A stretch of 54,301 nt of DNA from Vreelandella olivaria (GTDB lineage Bacteria; Pseudomonadota; Gammaproteobacteria; Pseudomonadales; Halomonadaceae), in contig NZ_JALPZO010000114.1 in assembly GCF_023507745.1 (NCBI RefSeq), forward strand, positions 1 to 54,301, read 5' to 3'. This document shows positions 25,699 through 35,554 of this stretch, piece after piece (position 1 is the stretch's first letter; every line of letters starts with the position of its first letter). The position numbers were made by a program, and so were the translations under genes. The notes under the pieces are model-generated. The model was given only the letters and a program-made list of their open reading frames with translations, was not told where the DNA came from and did no database searches.

Positions 25699-27639
25699 TC
25701 ATTGTTTAAAAACGGATGGAGTTCCTCTCACAAGTGACTGTTTTTTAGAGTTCTCTTTAGTGCGCTGCAGTATGGCCACACTGTAACACACCAGGAGCGC
25801 TAAAAAGCCCACGACATCACTGATCCATTCGGGATAAATCATCAGCGCGGCTGGCACCAGTAGCGCGCAACGCATCACTCTTCCTACTGGGCCTATGCGA
25901 TAGAGATACCCCTCCATTACTGCTGCCACCAACCAAATCGCTGTCATTGCAGTCAACGCGGATGCCAACACATTCATCAAAGAGCCCTGTAGAATTAGCG
26001 ATGGGTTGAGTACGAATAAGAAGGGCAGTACGAATAACACACCGCCTAAACGCACCGCATGTAAGCTCGTATAAGTACTGCTAGCGCCAGCCACGCCAGC
26101 GGCCGTTATCGCGGCCAACGCAACAGGAGGGGTAATGTAAGAGAGCATGCCCCAGTATAGGATAAACAGGTGACTGCCAAGAGGATTAAGCCCGGCCCCG
26201 ACCAGCGCTGGAGCAAGTAAAATAGAAAGAAAGATATAGCAGGCACTTACTGTCATCCCCATACCCAGAATAAAACTGGTCATCGCACCTGCGGCGAGCA
26301 TTAGAGGAATACTGTCACCTGCGTACAGTAGCAGCTCCCGGGAGAAAGCACCTGCAACGCCCGTATACGAAAGCCCGCCTACCACTAACCCAATACCCGC
26401 CAACACGGCCACCAGGTTACCCACCCCGTGAGCCAGTTGATAGAAGAAATCCAACAACTGACTCAGGCGTAACCGCTGTTGGCGCCTGAACAAGGCAATG
26501 GCAAGTAGTACCAGCGTAGCGTAATAGGGGGCCTGGCTTTCCAGGCGCATTACCAACAGCATGTAGATCAATACTGCCAGACTGAGCAAATAGGGCCAGC
26601 CAGCAACCAGCGTGTCACGCACCCTGGGTATATCTTCGGCAGCCATTCCTTGCAAACCTTTCCGGGCAGCATAGTTATCCACCTGTAATAACAATGCCAG
26701 ATAGAAGAGCAGTGCTGGCAGCAACGCGGCTATCATGACTTCTCCATAGCTCACACCAAGGAAGGACGCCATGATGAAAGCCACAGCCCCCATTACAGGC
26801 GGCATCAAGGTTCCACCGGTTGAGGCACACGCTTCAACCGCCGCAGCATACTCCCGTGAGTAACCACTGCGCTTCATGGCAGGAATGGTGATGGTGCCCG
26901 TCGTCAGGATGTTCGATACCGCGCTGCCAGATAAGCTACCCATGAAAGCACTGGAGACAACCGCCACTTTGGCGGGGCCACCCCGGCTGCGCCCCATCAA
27001 GGCGGTGGCGAAGTTCATAAAAAACTCACCACCCCCGGTAATAGTGAGCGCAATGCCAAACACGACAAAACCAATAATCAGATTGGCCACTACCTGCATC
27101 GGCACGCCGACGATGCTTTCTGCCCCCATTACATGGGCGCGTATTGTTTCACCTAAATCGAAACCGCTGCTCCATAGGAAACCGGGCATATAACCCGCGT
27201 AAAGGGGGTAAAGCCCAAATATCAGTGCGACGGCAAAAATTGCCCAGCCACCGCAACGCCTCACGCCCTCCAACACCAGCAGTATCATCATCGTTGCTAC
27301 TAACGTGGCTTCCTGGGGAGCGAAGTACTCCCACCCCTGCTGAGTCATACGCAAGCCATTCAGGCCAAGGTAGATGGCGCCCCCAAGGGCCGCGCTTGCC
27401 AGTATCCAGTCATACCAGGGCAGTTGCCCAGCATCAGCTTTACGTGCAGGAAAGATCAGTAAGGCTGCCGACAGAAACAGACCAATCAAATAATAGATAA
27501 AGGCATTACCGATCGGATAAAAACCAAGCAATTGAAGGGCAAATGTCTGGTTGATCGTCATTAACAGGCCAATGGCCCCCAACCCCATGACGACCCACCG
27601 AGCCACCCCACCCAAACGCTCTGGACTTGCGTTGCTCAT
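25699..27639 (-). CDS. TRAP transporter fused permease (4TM/12TM)
   Basis: A 646-residue inner-membrane protein combining a DctQ-like N-terminal part (about 1-130) with a DctM-like transport part. The core motif GGPAKVAVVSSAFMGSLSGS (about 219-238), followed by SNILTTGT and CASTGGTLMPPVMGAVAF, marks the TAXI-associated fused type. The second half carries YITPPVALAAITAAGVAG. It is encoded 33 bases after its TAXI receptor. Length is within the usual range for this class, and a hydrophilic tail KENSKKQSLVRG ends the protein. Confidence 0.9.
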   Translation of the reverse strand: MSNASPERLGGVARWVVMGLGAIGLLMTINQTFALQLLGFYPIGNAFIYYLIGLFLSAALLIFPARKADAGQLPWYDWILASAALGGAIYLGLNGLRMTQQGWEYFAPQEATLVATMMILLVLEGVRRCGGWAIFAVALIFGLYPLYAGYMPGFLWSSGFDLGETIRAHVMGAESIVGVPMQVVANLIIGFVVFGIALTITGGGEFFMNFATALMGRSRGGPAKVAVVSSAFMGSLSGSAVSNILTTGTITIPAMKRSGYSREYAAAVEACASTGGTLMPPVMGAVAFIMASFLGVSYGEVMIAALLPALLFYLALLLQVDNYAARKGLQGMAAEDIPRVRDTLVAGWPYLLSLAVLIYMLLVMRLESQAPYYATLVLLAIALFRRQQRLRLSQLLDFFYQLAHGVGNLVAVLAGIGLVVGGLSYTGVAGAFSRELLLYAGDSIPLMLAAGAMTSFILGMGMTVSACYIFLSILLAPALVGAGLNPLGSHLFILYWGMLSYITPPVALAAITAAGVAGASSTYTSLHAVRLGGVLFVLPFLFVLNPSLILQGSLMNVLASALTAMTAIWLVAAVMEGYLYRIGPVGRVMRCALLVPAALMIYPEWISDVVGFLALLVCYSVAILQRTKENSKKQSLVRGTPSVFKQ

Positions 27640-27672
27640 GGCTATGCTCCCATTTAAGCACCCATCTGGCTG

Positions 27673-28800
27673 TTAAAGCTCGTCAAGTACCTGTTGACGA
27701 CGAGCTTCCCAGTGTTCCGCTAGTGCTTCACCTGCCAGGTCGGGCTCTTCTTCAAGCACATCATCCCAAGCAGCTTTGAGCGCTTCCAAACGGGCCAAAC
27801 GGGCATCATTCCACGCCTGCATGTCATCGCTCCACAGCCCTTTCTCTTCCATATAGCGGATGGCACCAGAGTGGAAAGGGATATCAATGGGAGGTACACC
27901 GGCATCCTCAATGGCCCAGCGATGAATAGCAGCGGTCGCGTCACGGTAAAGATCATAGCTCTCATCCAGCCCCTTGATGAGCTGATACACCTCCTCTTCA
28001 TCACGCTCGGCCATAGCAACGATGATGGGGTAACGATAAGCCAACATATTGGCGGGGCTATCTTCAGAAAGCCCAGCACCTATCACTTCCTGGAACGGCT
28101 GGAAGACAGGAGCCACCTGGTTCATTCGCGCCCAACCCTCCTCATCATCCGCAGGAATATTGACCCAACGAATGCCTCGGGATGACTCTTCCAGTTCGTA
28201 TAGCTGACTGGCCGTCGTGGTGGTACAGGTAGCATCGGCCCTGTTTTCGACCAGCGAACTCATGGCAGCCCCATGAGTGGGAAACATCACGGCATCAACA
28301 TCATCGCGGCTCAGTCCTGCAAACGCTAAAATTGCATCGCACTTAACGTTTACTGAGGGGTTGCCAGCCACATAGGCGACCCGCTGCCCCCGTAAGTCCC
28401 CAAGCGACTGGATATCAGCATCAGCCGCTGATGGCACCCCAAATGTTGAAGGTCGCCCTGCCACAGCCCTAAGGTCTTGCGGCCCCCAGCGACGCTCACT
28501 GAAATCGTAAATACCTTCAGTGGCAAAAAAAGACTCTGTCGCTAAAAAGGCGTAGTCAGCGCGCCCACTCACCAGTGGCTGTAGCCGACCAATGGCTGAA
28601 CCTGCGGGTTGGATACGAATACGGGTGTTATAAGCCCGGCCAAAGGCATCAGCAATCGCCGATGCTTCTGAGTGACCCTGGGCGCCCACATCGTAGGCTG
28701 TCCATGTCATGGTGTTGGGAAGCTCTGCGGCGGAAGCTGTGCCTGCAAAAACGACAAAAGCTGCAGAGATCAGGCCATTAGCCAAGTATGTGCGTGTCAT
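27673..28800 (-). CDS. TAXI-family TRAP solute-binding protein
   Basis: A periplasmic receptor of 375 residues from the second ATG (380 from the first). The signal peptide TRTYLANGLISAAFVVFAG ends with a likely cut after ASA. The mature part has the TAXI features GSAIGRLQPLVSGRADYAF and LRGQRVAYVAGNPSVNVKCD, with AILAFAGLSRDDVD. TAXI receptors bind organic acids but, unlike DctP, lack the single conserved arginine, so the substrate cannot be read off. It heads the carrier genes, and the CoA-transferase gene ends before it by about 90 bases on the same strand... reading leftward the order is dehydrogenase, CoA-transferase, receptor, permease. Confidence 0.88.
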   Translation of the reverse strand: MTRTYLANGLISAAFVVFAGTASAAELPNTMTWTAYDVGAQGHSEASAIADAFGRAYNTRIRIQPAGSAIGRLQPLVSGRADYAFLATESFFATEGIYDFSERRWGPQDLRAVAGRPSTFGVPSAADADIQSLGDLRGQRVAYVAGNPSVNVKCDAILAFAGLSRDDVDAVMFPTHGAAMSSLVENRADATCTTTTASQLYELEESSRGIRWVNIPADDEEGWARMNQVAPVFQPFQEVIGAGLSEDSPANMLAYRYPIIVAMAERDEEEVYQLIKGLDESYDLYRDATAAIHRWAIEDAGVPPIDIPFHSGAIRYMEEKGLWSDDMQAWNDARLARLEALKAAWDDVLEEEPDLAGEALAEHWEARRQQVLDEL

Positions 28801-28892
28801 GGGTTGTGCTCTCATGTTGTGTTGTTATTAGTAGCATTCGCTTTATTAACTGTTGTTTAAAAAGGGGCCTGGCCGGGGAGTTCCGTCACGGG

Positions 28893-30089
28893 TTAAACCA
28901 CCGGCACATCAGGTAGTACGCCCTTTATTCTCAACTGTTCGATTTGTTGTTGCGTGAGCCCGGCTTCAAACAGAATAGCGTCGGTATGTTCGGCAAAGCG
29001 GGGCGGGGGCATCGCATAGCATGATGGTGTGCGGGTCAGCTTGATTGGTGAGCCAGTTCCCTGATACCGCCCAATTCTCACGACCATGTCGCGATGCTGG
29101 GTATGCGGATGAGTCAACGCCTGTGAGGTATCAAGTACTGGTCCGCAGGGAACACCGGTGCGCATCAGTTGATCAGCCAATTGCTCACCTTCCCAATGCG
29201 CCATAGCGCTTTCCAGCACTTCACGTAAAGCCTCACGGTTCTCCAGGCGCACTCGATTACTGGCAAAGCGCTCATCTTCGGCAACGAAGCGACACTCAAG
29301 CAGCTCGCATAAGCGGACAAACTGGACATTGTTGCCTACCGCCAGAAAAATCGGCTGCGTAGCAGTACGATAAACTTCATAAGGGGCAATATTCGGATGT
29401 TCATTGCCGGTTCGGCGTGGTTGAGAACCGCCATAGAAAACGTTGGGAAAGTGGGGGTGCATCAACGACAGTCCTGAATCGAACAGTGCCGCCTCCACAA
29501 ACTGCCCCTGACCACTGCGTGTGCGCTCATGGAGTGCCAGGGTAATGCCGATAACAGCATTCAGCCCCGTTACGATATCCACAATGGGCAACCCTACCCG
29601 CAATGGGTCACCGCCTTTTTCGCCATTGACGCTCATCAGGCCCGCCATCGCCTGTATAATCGCATCGTAGCCTGGTAAACCACCCATGGGGCCATCAGCA
29701 CCGAAACCACTGATACGGCATTGAATCAAACGTGGAAAGCGCTCGCTCAGGGTGTGGTAGCCCAACCCCCACTTCTCAAGTGTTCCTGGCTTGAAGTTTT
29801 CGACCAGAACATCCGCGCCTTCCAATAACTGAAGCAGTAGTGCTTTACCATCGGGATGACGAAGATCCAGCGCCATCCCCCGCTTGCTACGGTTCAAACC
29901 GTGAAAGTAGGAAGCGGCATCTCCCTCAAAGGGTGGCCCCCAGCCGCGGGTTTCATCGCCACTGGGCGGTTCAATCTTGATCACATTCGCACCATAATCA
30001 CCCAGCACCTGTGTGCAGTAAGGTCCTCCCAGCACTCGGCTCAGGTCAATGACTTTGACACCGTTCAGTGCTCCATCTGGCTTATCCAT
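28893..30089 (-). CDS. CaiB/BaiF-family (type III) CoA-transferase
   Basis: A 398-residue family III CoA-transferase that moves CoA between carboxylic acids. The N-terminal LSRVLGGPYCTQVLGDYGAN and KIEPPSGDETRGWGPP are typical, then NRSKRGMALDLRHPDG, and GYDAIIQAMAGLMS with D142, the region of the catalytic aspartate that forms the acyl anhydride. The start at 30089 is preferred: GGAGG lies eight bases upstream and its ATGGATAA overlaps the stop of the dehydrogenase gene, so translation is coupled. With the TAXI carrier it probably activates an imported acid for the dehydrogenase. Confidence 0.9.
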   Translation of the reverse strand: MDKPDGALNGVKVIDLSRVLGGPYCTQVLGDYGANVIKIEPPSGDETRGWGPPFEGDAASYFHGLNRSKRGMALDLRHPDGKALLLQLLEGADVLVENFKPGTLEKWGLGYHTLSERFPRLIQCRISGFGADGPMGGLPGYDAIIQAMAGLMSVNGEKGGDPLRVGLPIVDIVTGLNAVIGITLALHERTRSGQGQFVEAALFDSGLSLMHPHFPNVFYGGSQPRRTGNEHPNIAPYEVYRTATQPIFLAVGNNVQFVRLCELLECRFVAEDERFASNRVRLENREALREVLESAMAHWEGEQLADQLMRTGVPCGPVLDTSQALTHPHTQHRDMVVRIGRYQGTGSPIKLTRTPSCYAMPPPRFAEHTDAILFEAGLTQQQIEQLRIKGVLPDVPVV

Positions 30090-31848
30090 GGGCCACCTCC
30101 ACACCGTGCATGTGGGCCAGCTCAGTAGTGTTCGCCAAGGCGTCTACCTGCTCAGCACTCATGGGCGTTTCAGCAAGCAACTGTGCTAACGCCTCGGTTG
30201 GCTCACGATGTATCGCCAATGGGTCAGTCGGCGATAATTTGTGACGCACAACGAGCCAGGCGAATGCCAGCCGACGTTTGTCATCCTGAAGTTGCGAGGC
30301 TTCCCACGCCAACAGAATGGCCGACGTTATATGATACAAACCAGTGGCGATCCGCCGTGCCTCTCGCTCACAGCCAGCGTCCAGCACAAGCGCTTCTGCA
30401 CTGCCAGCCGCTTTATTGAGCACCCCCTCCAACAGTCGGCGTTCATGGCCCTGTAATGCCAACGCCTGTAGCCGCTGGTGTAGATAATCAGTCAGCACTG
30501 GGAGCGTCTGCTCCCGCCGGATTGAGCGGAATACATCCAGTGCAACGATATTACTGGTACCTTCCCATATGGACCCCAGATGTGCATCACGAAGCACTCG
30601 GGCATCCGACCACTCTTCGATATAACCACAACCGCCCCGCACTTCCATGCCATCACCCGCCACCTTGCGTGCATCCCGGGTGGTACGAAACTTGATCATC
30701 GGCGTTAGAATACGCAGCAACCTGGCCGCCTGCAGGTCGCCAGCATCGGCACGCCGCAGGCACTCGGCAGTATGCAGAACCATGGTACGTGCCTGTTCAG
30801 CAGTCACCATCATCTTACTGAGCTGGCGCTGCATAAGCGGTAACTGAACAAGCTGCTTTCCAAAGGCATGGCGATGACGTGCGATATATAACGCTTCATT
30901 GACAGAACGTCGCATCAACCCCGCCGAACGAACGCCGTTGGATAGTCGCGACATATTGATCATATCGGTCATCTGTTTGAAGCCCTGCCCCGGCTCACCC
31001 ACCACATAAGCCTCGGCTCCCTCCAGTAGAATCTCCCCACTGGCCATTGAGCGGGTGCCCATCTTTTCCTTGAGGCGCACAATACGGTAGTGATTAAGCT
31101 CACCGTTTTCCAATTGTCTGGGCAGTAGAAATAGCGTCAGGCCTCGCGTTCCCTGCTGACTACCTTGCGGGCGCGCCAACACCATTGCCAGTGCAGCATC
31201 TGGGTTGGAGCAAAACCACTTATCGCCATAAAGACGCCACTTACCGTTTACCAGCCTGGCTTCGGTGGTAATCGCGCCAACATCAGAACCCGCATCCTGC
31301 TCAGTCATGAACATGGCGCCCTGATAAGCCTGCTCCATATCCTGAGAGGTCAACGCATTAAGGTAGCGATTGACCAGCTCTTCATTGCCAAATTTACGCA
31401 ACGTACGAGTCAGAGCATCCGTCATGCTGAGCGGGCAGCAGAGTCCAAACTCCGCCTGCACGAACAAATACGTCAGCGCGTACTTCACCATAGGCGGCAT
31501 GGGTTCTGGCCAGCCAAGCACTCCCCCGCGGTGAGACATAGCCGCCAGCCCAAACTGACCATATGCGTAAGCTTCTAACCGTTGATACGCTGGGTGCTTG
31601 CGGATTGCCTGAGACTCAGCACCATTTCGGCGCCGGAGCACCAACTCTGGCGGGTGTTTATCTGCCTCAAGCGCCAGCGACTCAAGCTCCCCACCAGCCA
31701 GTTCACCCATTTGGGCGAAATAAGGCTCCACATGCCGCCGCAGCGATACTGGCAGATAAATATCGAGAAGCTGTGCGAGGCTAGGGTCAAGATAGTAGCT
31801 ATTCTGCCCCCAGGAATCGGGAATATTACGATGGATCATTTCGCTCAC
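30082..31848 (-). CDS. Acyl-CoA dehydrogenase family protein
   Basis: A long flavoprotein of 588 residues. The FAD/acyl-CoA core runs to about 430: AMFMTEQDAGSDVGAITTEA near 176-195, WFCSNPDAAL, and RLKEKMGTRSMASGE. It ends with GGCGYIEEWSDARVLRD and SIWEGTSNIVALDVFR, in which the glutamate of WEGTSN is at the catalytic-base position of medium-chain type enzymes. The extra C-terminal domain of roughly 130 residues is like that of AidB-type or long members. It starts with GTG at 31848 backed by GAGG 8 bases upstream. It is first in the operon with the CoA-transferase and TRAP-TAXI genes, and divergent from LysR. Confidence 0.88.
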   Translation of the reverse strand: MSEMIHRNIPDSWGQNSYYLDPSLAQLLDIYLPVSLRRHVEPYFAQMGELAGGELESLALEADKHPPELVLRRRNGAESQAIRKHPAYQRLEAYAYGQFGLAAMSHRGGVLGWPEPMPPMVKYALTYLFVQAEFGLCCPLSMTDALTRTLRKFGNEELVNRYLNALTSQDMEQAYQGAMFMTEQDAGSDVGAITTEARLVNGKWRLYGDKWFCSNPDAALAMVLARPQGSQQGTRGLTLFLLPRQLENGELNHYRIVRLKEKMGTRSMASGEILLEGAEAYVVGEPGQGFKQMTDMINMSRLSNGVRSAGLMRRSVNEALYIARHRHAFGKQLVQLPLMQRQLSKMMVTAEQARTMVLHTAECLRRADAGDLQAARLLRILTPMIKFRTTRDARKVAGDGMEVRGGCGYIEEWSDARVLRDAHLGSIWEGTSNIVALDVFRSIRREQTLPVLTDYLHQRLQALALQGHERRLLEGVLNKAAGSAEALVLDAGCEREARRIATGLYHITSAILLAWEASQLQDDKRRLAFAWLVVRHKLSPTDPLAIHREPTEALAQLLAETPMSAEQVDALANTTELAHMHGVEVAHG

Positions 31849-31989
31849 AGCGAGTACCTCTTGGACTTATTATAGGTTTTATCGTCACATTAGGCGGGCA
31901 ATTGCGGCGTTTCCAATACTGATTTGGGATTCATTGATACACTTTTAGGTATGATTGACTGACTACACAAGCCAAAAAGGAGTTGAACG

Positions 31990-32895
31990 GTGGCGCTAAC
32001 CTTCAGGCAATTGCGCTATTTTCTTGTGCTTTCGGAAGAGCTGCACTTTGGCCGGGCAGCCAACCGGCTGCATATCTCCCAACCTCCTCTTAGCGCCAGC
32101 CTGCGGCAACTGGAAGAGGAGCTGGGAGTACGTTTACTGGAGCGTAATAGCAAGCGTGTAGCAATGACGCCAGCAGGGGAGGCTTTTCAAGGTCAAGCAC
32201 GTCGCATCATTGAGCAAATAGAGGATTCACAAACGCTGGTACAACGGATTGCCTCAAGTGCCACAGGGTTAGTGCGAGTCGGTTTTACTCCCGCCATGCT
32301 CTTTCGCGGTTTACCGGAATTACTCAAAACGCTTCAATCCCGCTACCCCGGCATTGAAATTCAGTTAATCGAGCGTAACTCCGCCGACCAGGTACAGGCA
32401 GTAACACAAGAGCATCTCGATTTAGGATTCATACACTCAATGCCGCTGCCCGAATGTATCGAGTCGGTGACATTGTCAGATGAACCCTTTCTCTGCTGCC
32501 TCCCCACTCATCACCACCTGGCTGCCCGGCGCAGTTTAGCGGTCAGGGAGCTGGCCAATGAATCCGTCATACTGTTTGGTCGCGATCTTGCCCCCCATTA
32601 TTACGACCGTATTATTAGTCTTTTCCATCATGTCGATGTTGAGCCGCAGATTAGTCATGAAGTATCCCACTGGTTGACCATTCTGGCTTTGGTAGCCAAT
32701 TCGATGGGCGTCGCCCTGGTGCCCCAATCTCTCGCCAAGTCTGGATTTTCGGATGTCAGTTTCCTACCACTTAACGACTCCAGCACCCGCCATCAGTCGC
32801 ACTGTATCTGGCAACGGGATACCCAACACGAAAGCCGGGACTTATTGATAAACTGCTTACATGAGCAATTGCAGATTCAACTTCACCAGGCATAA
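31990..32895 (+). CDS. LysR-family regulator (first of a tandem pair)
   Basis: A 301-residue regulator: an N-terminal winged helix (about 1-60; FGRAANRLHISQPPLSASLR) and a LysR substrate-binding domain (about 87-295; GLVRVGFTPAMLFRGLPELL). It starts with GTG at 31990, supported by AAAAAGGAG upstream. It is divergent from the acyl-CoA dehydrogenase/CoA-transferase/TAXI operon across 141 bases, the classical arrangement for a LysR activator and its target. Its stop lies 8 bases before a second LysR gene, which is unusual. Confidence 0.88.
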   Translation: MALTFRQLRYFLVLSEELHFGRAANRLHISQPPLSASLRQLEEELGVRLLERNSKRVAMTPAGEAFQGQARRIIEQIEDSQTLVQRIASSATGLVRVGFTPAMLFRGLPELLKTLQSRYPGIEIQLIERNSADQVQAVTQEHLDLGFIHSMPLPECIESVTLSDEPFLCCLPTHHHLAARRSLAVRELANESVILFGRDLAPHYYDRIISLFHHVDVEPQISHEVSHWLTILALVANSMGVALVPQSLAKSGFSDVSFLPLNDSSTRHQSHCIWQRDTQHESRDLLINCLHEQLQIQLHQA

Positions 32896-32903
32896 CCAAC
32901 AAC

Positions 32904-33830
32904 ATGCTCAATCAACGTGCGTTAACCTATCTGAATGAAGTCATCCGACGTGGCTCGCTGCGCCGTGCTGCGGCCTATCTTGATGTTGACGCTTCAGCAT
33001 TAAGCCGCCACATCAAAACCCTGGAGGAGGAACTGGGTATTCAGCTGTGTGAGCGGCATGGTGGTGGCATGCGGGCAACTCAGGCAGGCCAGTTGCTGGT
33101 ACAGCACTTTCATGCTCAGCGTGCTCAGGAAGAGGCTGTGCTTTCCCAGTTAATGGAAATGCAAGGGCTGACCCGTGGCGATGTACGTATTGCAGTGGGA
33201 GAGGGGTTTATTGCCGACCTGATCGCCGCACCGCTGGGGGTATTCATGTCTACGTTCAAAGATATCAATGTTGAAATACGTATGGCAGGCGTCAACGAAG
33301 CAATGTCCTTGGTGAAAGAGCGCGAAGTAGACCTGGCCCTACTATATGCCCCACCCGTGTCGCCTTACTTGTGGTCTCATGTGGAAACCCGCCAACCTCT
33401 GGATCTGATCGTTCCTCCCAACCACCCTTTGTGCCAGCTTAAGCGCCCTCTTGGACTGGGTGACCTTGATGGCTTCCCTCTGGGGCTGATGGGCAACCCT
33501 TTTGGTATGCGCCAGATGGTCAATATGGTTGCCCATCAGGAGCGCATTCACCTTGAAGCACGTTTGAGCACGAATTCCGTGGCGGTACTCAAGAACTTTG
33601 TACGTTCAGGCATAGGTGTCACCTTTATGCCGGAACTAACCGTAACCGATGAAATTCAACGGGGGGAAATCCGCGCTTTACCCATGAAATATCCTGTACT
33701 TAATGGCGCGCGCGCCCAGATTGTCAGTTTAAAAGGGCAGGATCTTACTGTCGCCGCCAGCACCTGCGTTGCTCACTTACAAAACGGGATGCGCTTCTTT
33801 TCTGCGGATGCCCCCAGGTTGTTGCAATAA
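32904..33830 (+). CDS. LysR-family regulator (second of a tandem pair)
   Basis: A 308-residue regulator of a different LysR branch. The helix-turn-helix is RRGSLRRAAAYLDVDASALS, where the recognition helix DASALSRHIKTLEEELG differs from the usual SQPxLS type. The effector domain follows from about 90 (TRGDVRIAVGEGFIADLI). It is probably co-transcribed with the first LysR gene, since only 8 bases separate them and it has no strong ribosome binding site of its own. It is 126 bases upstream of the third TRAP operon on the same strand, so it may control that operon while its partner controls the divergent one. Confidence 0.86.
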   Translation: MLNQRALTYLNEVIRRGSLRRAAAYLDVDASALSRHIKTLEEELGIQLCERHGGGMRATQAGQLLVQHFHAQRAQEEAVLSQLMEMQGLTRGDVRIAVGEGFIADLIAAPLGVFMSTFKDINVEIRMAGVNEAMSLVKEREVDLALLYAPPVSPYLWSHVETRQPLDLIVPPNHPLCQLKRPLGLGDLDGFPLGLMGNPFGMRQMVNMVAHQERIHLEARLSTNSVAVLKNFVRSGIGVTFMPELTVTDEIQRGEIRALPMKYPVLNGARAQIVSLKGQDLTVAASTCVAHLQNGMRFFSADAPRLLQ

Positions 33831-33956
33831 AGTCCACACTTCGGGTATTGCATAGTCAACACCTCAATACATAGTCTTTCAGGATGTCGTTCAAATAACG
33901 CTAATAAAGCAGACTAAGCGCCTTGTAGCTCACGACAATAAACCAGGAGACTTCAT

Positions 33957-34991
33957 ATGCTATTTCATCGTTTTGCTGTTAAACCTCTTATTTCAGCCTG
34001 TTTGATCGGCTATGCCCTACAGGCCGGTAGTGTCTTTGCTGCCACGACGATCAACTTGAGCTATAACGGCGCCCCGGATCCGGAAAAAAATGCCGTACAT
34101 GTCTTTGCCACTAACCTAAAAGAGCTGGTTGAAGACAAGACCAACAATGAAATCGAAATCCAGCTTTTCCCTAACAGCATGCTGGGGAGCGAAGAGGACC
34201 GGATGGAGCAGACCATGAGTACACCGATGCTCAATGTCGCTTCGTTTGCAGGCGTTTCTCCACTCGTTGACGAGATTTTCGTCAGTGCCATTCCCTTCCT
34301 GTTCGATGATTTTGATGCCGCTCGCAGCTTTTTCGATGAGGGCGAGTATTGGCAGGACATCAGCCATGCGCTGCATGAACGTGCCGGGATCGACATGCTG
34401 GCAGTCGTGGAAGAAGGGGGATTCCTGGCATTTACCAATAACAAAGTTCCCATTACCCACCCGGATGATTTTGCGGGTTTGCGCTTCCGTGCAATGGACC
34501 CCAGCCAGGTGGCTCTTTACGAAGCGTTTGGCGCATCTGGCACACCGATTCCCTGGACAGAAACCTACATGGCCCTGCGTACTGGCGTTGCTGATGGGCA
34601 GATGAATCCGCCAATGTACATTATCCTCGGCAGCCTCTATGAAGTGCAGGAATACCTGACACTCGCCAATATCCAGTACTCCAACCAGTTCCTGGTCGGT
34701 AACAGCGAGATGATCGCCAGTTGGGATGACGATCTGCGGGATGCGTTTCTGGAAGCGGTCGCCGAAGCCAACCACAATGCCCGTGAGCATAACGAAACTC
34801 AGGTAGATGCGCGTATCGCCCACCTGGAGGAACTGGGTATGGAAGTTATCCGCCCCTCTGAAGATGATCTGACCGCCTTCAGAGAAATTGGGCAACCCGC
34901 CTATCTCACCTGGCTGGAAGAACGGGGTATTGAGCAGCGCTGGATTGATATGGCACTGGAAGATGCCGGCATGAGTGATCTGCTCGATTAA
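33957..34991 (+). CDS. TRAP transporter solute-binding protein (DctP family)
   Basis: A periplasmic receptor of 344 residues with a signal peptide (about 1-28, likely cut after SVFA). The core motif FAGLRFRAMDPSQVALYEAF carries the conserved arginine for a substrate carboxylate; then PIPWTETYMALRTGVADGQM. CCAGGAG lies before the ATG. It begins the third TRAP operon and is followed by an intercistronic hairpin, the small and large permeases and a D,D-dipeptidase gene. Confidence 0.92.
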   Translation: MLFHRFAVKPLISACLIGYALQAGSVFAATTINLSYNGAPDPEKNAVHVFATNLKELVEDKTNNEIEIQLFPNSMLGSEEDRMEQTMSTPMLNVASFAGVSPLVDEIFVSAIPFLFDDFDAARSFFDEGEYWQDISHALHERAGIDMLAVVEEGGFLAFTNNKVPITHPDDFAGLRFRAMDPSQVALYEAFGASGTPIPWTETYMALRTGVADGQMNPPMYIILGSLYEVQEYLTLANIQYSNQFLVGNSEMIASWDDDLRDAFLEAVAEANHNAREHNETQVDARIAHLEELGMEVIRPSEDDLTAFREIGQPAYLTWLEERGIEQRWIDMALEDAGMSDLLD

Positions 34992-35015
34992 CAACGCCCA
35001 CCACCGTTGCCATAC

Positions 35016-35037
35016 AGGGCTGGTGACCACTGGCCCT
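35016..35037 (+). other. Intercistronic hairpin after the dctP gene
   Basis: AGGGC (35016-35020) pairs with GCCCT (35033-35037), and TGGTG pairs with CACTG inside with two wobble pairs. No T-run follows. It lies 24 bases after the receptor stop and 25 bases before the small permease start. Such structures commonly protect the upstream receptor message and reduce read-through, so that receptor is made in excess of permease. Confidence 0.5.
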
Positions 35038-35062
35038 GCTCTCTGTACTTAATGGAACTGCC

Positions 35063-35554
35063 ATGCTGAATACGCTTCGATGCCGGCTACTGGCTATCAG
35101 CCGGCCCATCACCTTAACACTGGCAGGGGCCCTGCTGACGATCAATGTCGCCGCTATCCTATTCGGTGTTTTTGCCCGCTACGTGGTAGGGGGAGCCCCT
35201 ATCTGGACAGATGAACTCTCCCGCTTTCTGATCATCGCGACCGTCATGCTGGCAGCGGGAGCTGTGTGGGCAGAAGGGGGACATATGCGCGTTGGGCTGC
35301 TGGAAAAACTGCTGCCAACGCCCTTCGCCCGGCTGCTAAACCTGTATCAATGGGTGCTCACCCTGTTACTGGCGCTGGGAGGAAGTTGGGTCAGCTATCG
35401 CTATGCGCTGTCGGTCAGCATGTTTACCACATCGGGGCTGGGCATCAGCCGAACGGTACCGCTGTTATCCCTCCCCATCGGCTTCTTACTACTGGCGTGG
35501 TACGTGCTGCTCTATGGCCCGGCCCCGCTCAAAACCCTGGAGGAAAGCGCATGA
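35063..35554 (+). CDS. TRAP transporter small permease (DctQ family)
   Basis: A 163-residue inner-membrane protein with four hydrophobic segments. The DctQ signature APIWTDELSRFLIIATVMLA (about 48-67) is followed by the second loop EGGHMRVGLLEKLLP. Its stop overlaps the ATG of the large permease by four bases (ATGA), giving coupled translation. It belongs to the operon dctP-dctQ-dctM-dipeptidase. Confidence 0.9.
   Translation: MLNTLRCRLLAISRPITLTLAGALLTINVAAILFGVFARYVVGGAPIWTDELSRFLIIATVMLAAGAVWAEGGHMRVGLLEKLLPTPFARLLNLYQWVLTLLLALGGSWVSYRYALSVSMFTTSGLGISRTVPLLSLPIGFLLLAWYVLLYGPAPLKTLEESA

Noticed and set aside
34116..35030. A 304-codon open frame antisense to the third dctP gene
   Set aside because: The plus strand encodes a clear DctP protein with signal peptide and motifs; the antisense frame is a by-product of codon composition.
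35266..35550. Leftward extension of the dctM frame into dctQ
   Set aside because: The DctM family start and GGAGG both point to the ATG at 35551 with an ATGA overlap.
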